Source: SIG575 sp964507395
GTDB taxonomy: Bacteria > Bacillota > Clostridia > Oscillospirales > Acutalibacteraceae
DNA: 64,000 bases
Reading direction: 5' to 3'
Assembly: GCA_964507395.1 (NCBI GenBank)
Contig: CAZDQE010000002.1
Coordinates: 35,574 to 99,573, forward strand
Under the pieces are notes generated by a model that had not been told where the DNA came from, ran no database searches, and saw only the letters and a program-made list of their open reading frames with translations. Positions 59,095 through 64,000 of the stretch are shown here, piece after piece (the first letter of the stretch is position 1; the number at the start of each line of letters is the position of its first letter). The position numbers and the translations under genes are program-made.

Positions 59095-61125
59095 ATGAGC
59101 ACAATAAAATTTACAATTGACGGTAAAGAGATCGTTGCAGAAAAAGGTGTAACTATTCTTGAAGCCGCCGCAAAAAACGGCATAGAAATCCCCACTCTCT
59201 GTTACCATGAAAGCGTAGCACTCTACGGTGCATGCGGTATCTGCACAGTTGAAGCAGAAGGGTTTCCGAAGCTCCTTCGTGCATGTTCGGCAAAAGCATC
59301 TGACGGCATGGTAATTCATACAAATTCAGAGAGAGTTCAGAAATCAAGAAAAATCGCACTTGAACTTCTTATGAGTGACCACACAGGCGACTGCGTAGGC
59401 CCCTGCTCTCTTAATTGTCCCGCAGGAACAGATTGTCAGGGATATGTAAAGCTGATTTCACAGGGTAAATTTCACGAGGCGGTAAAGGTCATCAAAGAGA
59501 AAGTACCTCTTCCTGCTTCAATCGGCAGAGTTTGTCCTCATCCGTGTGAAGAAGCCTGCAGAAGACAGATGGTTGAAGAGTCAATTTCAATCGCTTACCT
59601 TAAAGCCTTTGCGGCAGACGAGGATATGAAAGAAAACACTTATGTCCCCGAAATCTCAGAAGACACAGGCAAAAAAGTTGCAATAATCGGCAGCGGTCCC
59701 GCAGGTCTGACAGCAGCATATTTTCTCAGAAAAAAAGGTCATTCGGTCACTGTTTTTGATGCTATGCCTGAGATGGGCGGTATGCTGAGATACGGTATTC
59801 CCGAATACAGGCTTCCGAAAAAAATTGTAAAAGCTGAAGTAAGTCAGATTGCTGCTCTCGGTGTGGAAATGAAAAACAATATAAAAATCGGTAAAGACAT
59901 TTCTTTTGAAGAAGTGAGAAAATCTTACGACGCAGTTTTAGTTGCCATCGGTGCCCGGAGCAGCATGGGAACGAGATGTGAAGGAGAAAATCTTGAAGGC
60001 ATTGTGGGCGGTATAGATTTTCTGCGCGAAGTGAATATGGGTAAAAGACCTGATATAGGCAAAAAGGTTGCGATAGTCGGCGGCGGCAACACTGCAATGG
60101 ACGCATGCAGAACTGCAAAAAGACTTGGAGCAGAAAAGGTTTATGTAATTTACAGAAGAACACGCGACGAAATGCCTGCCGAAAAAATTGAAATCGACGA
60201 GGCCGCAGAAGAAGGTGTTACTTTCAAATTCCTTACAAATCCTGCAGAATATATCGGTGAAAGCGGAAAAGTGAAGCAGGTTAAGCTTCAGGTAATGGAA
60301 CCGGGTGAGCCTGACGCATCAGGAAGACGCTCACCTGTTCCCGTAGAAGGAAAATTTGAAATTCTTGATGTTGACACTGTTATTACTGCAATCGGACAAA
60401 AAGTAAACGTAAACGGCTTTGAAGCGCTTGAAACAAATGCACGGGGAACCATTTCTGCTGACGAGAAAACTTTCAGAGCTTCTCTTGACGGTGTTTTCGC
60501 TGTAGGCGATGCTACAAACAGAGGTGCTTCAATTGCAATTGAAGCAATCGGCGAAGCTGAAAAAGCATCAAAGGTAATTGACGGATATCTTCTCGGAATG
60601 GAAATTCCTTACAGAAAGCCTTTTGTTTCAGAAAAAATTGTCACTCCCGAAATGCTGACAGGCAGAGAGAAAATCGCAAGAGCGGTAATGCCCGTAAGAA
60701 AAGCGGAAGAAAGAGTAAAAAGCTTTGATGAAATTGCTCTCGGCCTCACAAAAGAACAAGCGATGAAAGAGGCTTCACGCTGTCTTGAATGCGGCTGTCA
60801 CGATTACCACGATTGCAAACTGATTAAATATGCAAATTGGTATGATATTCAACCTCTGCGATTCGCAGGAGCTAAAAATATTTTTCCGAAAGAAAGAAAA
60901 TTAGTTTCAATCGAGCGCGACCAAAGCAAATGTATTCTTTGCGGACTTTGCGTAAGAGTCTGCGACGAGGTTGCACAAAAAGGTATTTTAGGACTTGTTG
61001 GCAGAGGCTTCACAACTACAATCAAGCCTGAATTCAGAAATGAAGATGTTATATCAATCTGTAAAGGTTGCCGCAAATGCGTTGATGCTTGTCCGACAGG
61101 CGCTCTGAAATTTACAGAAGAATAA
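59095..61125 (+). CDS. NuoG N-terminal / GltD-like flavoprotein fusion
   Basis: A 676-residue fusion. Residues 1-90 are a NuoG-type [2Fe-2S] domain (CYHESVALYGACGICTVE). Residues 100-560 resemble the GltD/NfnB NADPH-flavoprotein: cysteines GPCSLNCPAGTDCQGY and CPHPCEEACRR, FAD loop IIGSGPAGLTAAYFLR, NADP loop IVGGGNTAMDACRTAKRLG, and GVFAVGDATNRGASIAIEAI. The C-terminus has a ferredoxin domain (CILCGLCVRVC, CKGCRKCVDACPTG). With the NuoE and NuoF subunits this matches the Sporomusa-type Nfn (StnABC) that couples NADH, NADPH and ferredoxin. There is no H-cluster, so it is not a hydrogenase. Confidence 0.9.
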   Translation: MSTIKFTIDGKEIVAEKGVTILEAAAKNGIEIPTLCYHESVALYGACGICTVEAEGFPKLLRACSAKASDGMVIHTNSERVQKSRKIALELLMSDHTGDCVGPCSLNCPAGTDCQGYVKLISQGKFHEAVKVIKEKVPLPASIGRVCPHPCEEACRRQMVEESISIAYLKAFAADEDMKENTYVPEISEDTGKKVAIIGSGPAGLTAAYFLRKKGHSVTVFDAMPEMGGMLRYGIPEYRLPKKIVKAEVSQIAALGVEMKNNIKIGKDISFEEVRKSYDAVLVAIGARSSMGTRCEGENLEGIVGGIDFLREVNMGKRPDIGKKVAIVGGGNTAMDACRTAKRLGAEKVYVIYRRTRDEMPAEKIEIDEAAEEGVTFKFLTNPAEYIGESGKVKQVKLQVMEPGEPDASGRRSPVPVEGKFEILDVDTVITAIGQKVNVNGFEALETNARGTISADEKTFRASLDGVFAVGDATNRGASIAIEAIGEAEKASKVIDGYLLGMEIPYRKPFVSEKIVTPEMLTGREKIARAVMPVRKAEERVKSFDEIALGLTKEQAMKEASRCLECGCHDYHDCKLIKYANWYDIQPLRFAGAKNIFPKERKLVSIERDQSKCILCGLCVRVCDEVAQKGILGLVGRGFTTTIKPEFRNEDVISICKGCRKCVDACPTGALKFTEE

Positions 61126-61136
61126 TTCTGAAGTTT

Positions 61137-61178
61137 AAAAAAGCAGACACAAACACCAAAAGTTTGTATCTGCTTTTT
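61137..61178 (+). terminator. Terminator after the Stn-like operon
   Basis: AAAAAGCAGA...ACAAAC pairs with GTTTGT...CTGCTTTTT across a short loop (about 61137-61178), with T tract. Confidence 0.85.
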
Positions 61179-61237
61179 ATTATTTATAGCTGTATACTCT
61201 TACATAGTCTGCAATAAATTCTGCAGTTTCGCCTTTA

Positions 61238-61273
61238 AAAGCTGTCTCCCTTTATGTAAAGGAGACAGCTTTC
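61238..61273 (-). terminator. Terminator after hydA
   Basis: AAGCTGTCTC-CCTTTA pairs with TAAAGG-AGACAGCTT around a tiny loop and one bulged C; on the minus strand TTTT follows. It separates the two convergent operons. Confidence 0.75.
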
Positions 61274-61286
61274 ATTTAAAATTATA

Positions 61287-63038
61287 TCAGTCGTTGTAAA
61301 GTGACTTTTTCACGTATGATGTGTGGAGAACTTCGTGAGCCTTGTGGCTTCCGGGTTCACCGAAGAATTCATCATAAACCATCTTGATTGCGGGGTTATC
61401 CTGACTCTTTCTGAGGGGAAGATTTTTATCTGCCTCATAGAGTGCCTGACCGCGCATACCCTTAAGGTCAACGAAGTTGCGAACTGATGCAGGCTGGATG
61501 GGCTGACCGCCGCCGTTTACGCAACCGCCGGGACAAGCCATAACCTCAACAAACTGGTATTCGCATGTGCCTGCCTTAACCTTTTCCATGATTGCCTGTG
61601 CATTCTTAAGACCGCTGACTGCTGCAACCTTGAGCTCAAGACCGCCGACTGTGTAAGTTGCTTCCTTGATGCCCTCTGTACCTCTGACTTCCGTGAAGTC
61701 AACGCTTTCAAGTTCTTTACCTGTAAGAACTTCTGCTGCGTATCTGAGAGCTGCTTCCATAACGCCGCCTGTTGCACCGAAGATAAGACCTGCGCCTGTA
61801 CCTTCGCCGAGAGGATTATCGAACTGCTCGTCGGGAAGAAGGTCAAAGTTGATACCTGCTGTCTTGATCATGCTTGCAAGCTCACGTGTTGTAATTGAGT
61901 AATCAACATCTGCAAAGCCTGATGCTGCCTGGTCGTCACGCTTGTTTTCACCCTTCTTAGCTGTACAGGGCATAACTGCCACAACTACAATCTTTGCGGG
62001 GTCGATGTTCATTTTCTGTGCATACCATGTCTTCATTACTGCACCGAACATCTGCTGAGGTGACTTACAGCTTGAAAGATTATCAATCTGCTCAGGATAG
62101 TAGTGTTCACAGTAGTTAACCCAACCGGGTGAGCATGATGTGATAAGGGGAAGCTTTCCGCCTTCCTTGATTCTGTGGAGAAGCTCTGTGCCTTCCTCGA
62201 GAATTGTAAGGTCAGCTGAGAAGTCTGTATCAAAGACTTTGTTAAAGCCGAGTCTGTGAAGAGCTGCTGCCATTTTGCCTGTTACGTTTGTGCCTACTTT
62301 GTAACCAAAAGCTTCACCGAGTGTAACACGGATCGAGGGAGCAGTGTTAACGATAACGAACTTGTCGGGATCGTTGATAGCATTGAATACTGCCTTTGTA
62401 TCGTCCTTCTCATAGAGAGCACCTGTAGGACAGTTAACGATACACTGACCGCATTCTACGCATGAATATGATGCAAGACCTTTTTCAAATGCTGAGCCGA
62501 TATGTGTATCGAAGCCACGTGCATTTGCGCCGATAACTGAAACTGCCTGATTGTCACAAGCAGCAACGCAGCGACGGCAAAGGATACATTTGTTGTTATC
62601 TCTTACCATGTGAGTAGCTGTAGTATCGAGCTCATAAACAGGTTTTTCACCGTCGAAATGACCTTCGTTTTCTACGCCGTACTCAAGGCAGAGCTTCTGA
62701 AGTTCACATGAACCGCTGCGTACACATGAGAGACATTTTCTGTCATGTGCTGAGAGAAGAAGTTCAAGTGTTGTTCTGCGTGAATCATGGATTTTCTGTG
62801 TATTTGTAAGAATTTCCATTCCCTCGTTAACAGGGAACACGCATGATGAAACAAGGCGGTTGCCTCTGGGGCCTGCAACCTCTACCATACAAAAACGGCA
62901 TGCGCCGATCTCATTGATTTCCTTAAGGTAGCAGAGTGTAGGAATTTCGATGCCTGCATATCTTGCAGCCTCGAGAATTGTAACTCCACCGGGCACGCTG
63001 AAGGGCATGCCGTTGATTTTAATATTTACCATTTCCAT
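61287..63038 (-). CDS. hydA: [FeFe]-hydrogenase catalytic subunit, NADH/ferredoxin-linked
   Basis: A 583-residue hydrogenase. N-terminal [2Fe-2S] domain (CYLKEINEIGACRFC), a His-Cys3 [4Fe-4S] site (HDRKCLSCVRSGSC) and two ferredoxin clusters (CILCRRCVAAC, CVECGQCIVNCPTG). The H-cluster motifs are L1 TSCSPGW, L2 MPCTAKKGE and L3 MACPGGCVNGGGQP, all intact. The layout matches the trimeric electron-bifurcating hydrogenase HydABC. Start set at ATG 63038 behind AAAGGAG; GTG at 63047 lies too close to it. HydB is encoded immediately upstream and runs off the window. Confidence 0.95.
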   Translation of the reverse strand: MEMVNIKINGMPFSVPGGVTILEAARYAGIEIPTLCYLKEINEIGACRFCMVEVAGPRGNRLVSSCVFPVNEGMEILTNTQKIHDSRRTTLELLLSAHDRKCLSCVRSGSCELQKLCLEYGVENEGHFDGEKPVYELDTTATHMVRDNNKCILCRRCVAACDNQAVSVIGANARGFDTHIGSAFEKGLASYSCVECGQCIVNCPTGALYEKDDTKAVFNAINDPDKFVIVNTAPSIRVTLGEAFGYKVGTNVTGKMAAALHRLGFNKVFDTDFSADLTILEEGTELLHRIKEGGKLPLITSCSPGWVNYCEHYYPEQIDNLSSCKSPQQMFGAVMKTWYAQKMNIDPAKIVVVAVMPCTAKKGENKRDDQAASGFADVDYSITTRELASMIKTAGINFDLLPDEQFDNPLGEGTGAGLIFGATGGVMEAALRYAAEVLTGKELESVDFTEVRGTEGIKEATYTVGGLELKVAAVSGLKNAQAIMEKVKAGTCEYQFVEVMACPGGCVNGGGQPIQPASVRNFVDLKGMRGQALYEADKNLPLRKSQDNPAIKMVYDEFFGEPGSHKAHEVLHTSYVKKSLYND

Positions 63039-63058
63039 TGTTGGCACACTCCTTTCAA

Positions 63059-64000
63059 TTAACCCTTAACGATTGCGCCGAACTTACAGTTGGATTCGCA
63101 AACGCCGCACTTAATACATTTTGCAGTATCAATAACATGTGCTTCTTTAACAGCACCTGAAATTGCACCAACGGGGCACTTTCTTGCACAGAGAGTACAG
63201 CCCTTACACTTATCAGCAATAATTGAGTAGTTGAGAAGTGCCTTACATACGCCTGCAGGACACTTCTTATCAACAACGTGAGCAATATACTCATCCTTGA
63301 AGAATTTCAGTGTTGCAAGAACGGGGTTGGGAGCTGTCTGACCGAGACCGCAAAGTGAGTTCTCTTTGATATAGTAAGCAAGATTTTCAATCTCATCGAG
63401 AGTTTCCATTGTTGCTTTACCGTCTGTAACCATTTCAAGGAGCTCTCTGAGTCTCTTTGTACCGATACGGCAGGGAGCACATTTACCGCAGGATTCATCA
63501 ACCGTGAAGTCGAGGAAGAACTTAGCAATATCGACCATACAGTTGTCTTCGTCCATTACGATAAGACCGCCCGAACCCATCATACAGCCGATTGCTGTAA
63601 GGTTATCGTAGTCGATTTCTGTATCCATAAGAGATGCAGGAATACATCCGCCTGAGGGGCCGCCTGTCTGAGCAGCCTTGAATTTCTTTCCGTTAGGTAC
63701 GCCGCCGCCGATATCTTCGATGATTTCGCGAAGTGTTGTACCCATGGGGATTTCAACAAGACCTGTGTTCTTGATTTTACCGCCGAGAGCGAATACCTTT
63801 GTACCTGCTGATCTTTCTGTACCCATTGACTTGAAGAAGTCTGCGCCATGGAGAATAATCTGAGGAATGTTTGCAAATGTTTCAACGTTGTTTTCAGTTG
63901 TGGGCTTTGCAAAGAGACCTTTAACTGCAGGATAAGGAGGTCTGGGACGGGGCTCACCTCTGTTGCCTTCGATAGATGTCATAAGAGCTGTTTCTTCACC
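63059..64000 (-). CDS. hydB: NADH-binding flavoprotein HydB (3' part only)
   Basis: The C-terminal 313 residues of a NuoF-type subunit; the gene continues past the right edge. Visible are the FMN loop GEETALMTSIEGNRGEPRPRPP, SCGKCAPCRIGTKR for the 4Fe-4S cluster and a C-terminal ferredoxin domain with CKGCTLCARKCPVG and CIKCGVCESNC. It is 20 bp from hydA and clearly its partner for NADH. It is a paralogue of the protein at 57336. Confidence 0.95.
   Translation of the reverse strand, partial: GEETALMTSIEGNRGEPRPRPPYPAVKGLFAKPTTENNVETFANIPQIILHGADFFKSMGTERSAGTKVFALGGKIKNTGLVEIPMGTTLREIIEDIGGGVPNGKKFKAAQTGGPSGGCIPASLMDTEIDYDNLTAIGCMMGSGGLIVMDEDNCMVDIAKFFLDFTVDESCGKCAPCRIGTKRLRELLEMVTDGKATMETLDEIENLAYYIKENSLCGLGQTAPNPVLATLKFFKDEYIAHVVDKKCPAGVCKALLNYSIIADKCKGCTLCARKCPVGAISGAVKEAHVIDTAKCIKCGVCESNCKFGAIVKG

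Overview
The window is chromosomal DNA of a low-to-moderate GC, Gram-positive, anaerobic Clostridia-type bacterium, most likely a gut Oscillospirales/Ruminococcaceae relative. This is inferred from gene content and style: ffh-ylxM, rpmF-yceD, a DUF512 protein beside der, SLH-domain and Big2-type secreted proteins, a T-box leader, a CIRCE operator, an [FeFe]-hydrogenase with NuoF-like partners, GH3/GH51 plant-glycan enzymes and many TTGACA-N17-TATAAT promoters. No prophage, insertion sequence, CRISPR array or rRNA was seen. One tRNA (Ser, anticodon CGA) is present.

Layout. 1-0.8 kb: 5' part of ffh with ylxM. 1-10 kb: a tight minus-strand run of nine genes (dTMP kinase, DUF2156 protein, GNAT acetyltransferase, DJ-1/PfpI protein, MltG, U32 peptidase, an orphan fumarase beta-type subunit, a Gfo/Idh/MocA oxidoreductase and a secreted lipase). 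10-16 kb: CIRCE-controlled htpG, a CDP-alcohol phosphatidyltransferase, an HTH protein of unknown function and a Big2 membrane protein. 16-20 kb: a sugar kinase divergent from a tryptophan T-box leader that precedes a secreted EEP-family hydrolase and a stand-alone trpB. 20-25 kb: sialidase-like protein, domain-inverted GH3 and GH51 arabinofuranosidase. 25-31 kb: tRNA-Ser, membrane protein, then a thiol-redox cluster (bcp, trxB, Crp/Fnr regulator, trxA, FAD oxidoreductase) with a strong palindrome between trxA and the oxidoreductase.

31-43 kb: secreted esterase, AAA ATPase with a structured leader, a beta-CASP RNase-like protein, then a minus-strand four-gene operon with two tandem 646-residue proteins (degenerate SDR fused to LicD), a TarI/IspD-like cytidylyltransferase and a D-2-hydroxyacid dehydrogenase; next come a HAD hydrolase and a CofE-like protein. 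43-51 kb: housekeeping genes (GPH transporter, der, DUF512, rpmF, yceD, a P-loop protein, pgi, DacF-type carboxypeptidase). 51-57 kb: small membrane and secreted proteins. 57-64 kb: a NuoE-NuoF-(NuoG/GltD) operon resembling the Sporomusa-type Nfn transhydrogenase, convergent with a bifurcating-type [FeFe]-hydrogenase (hydA and partial hydB).

The best candidates for something under-described are the LicD/TarI/hydroxyacid-dehydrogenase operon, the Trp T-box unit with an unexpected EEP hydrolase, the paired Stn-like/hydrogenase locus, and the palindromic regulatory site placed 41 bp upstream of the inferred trxA start. All functional calls come from reading sequence and family motifs; no database search was possible.
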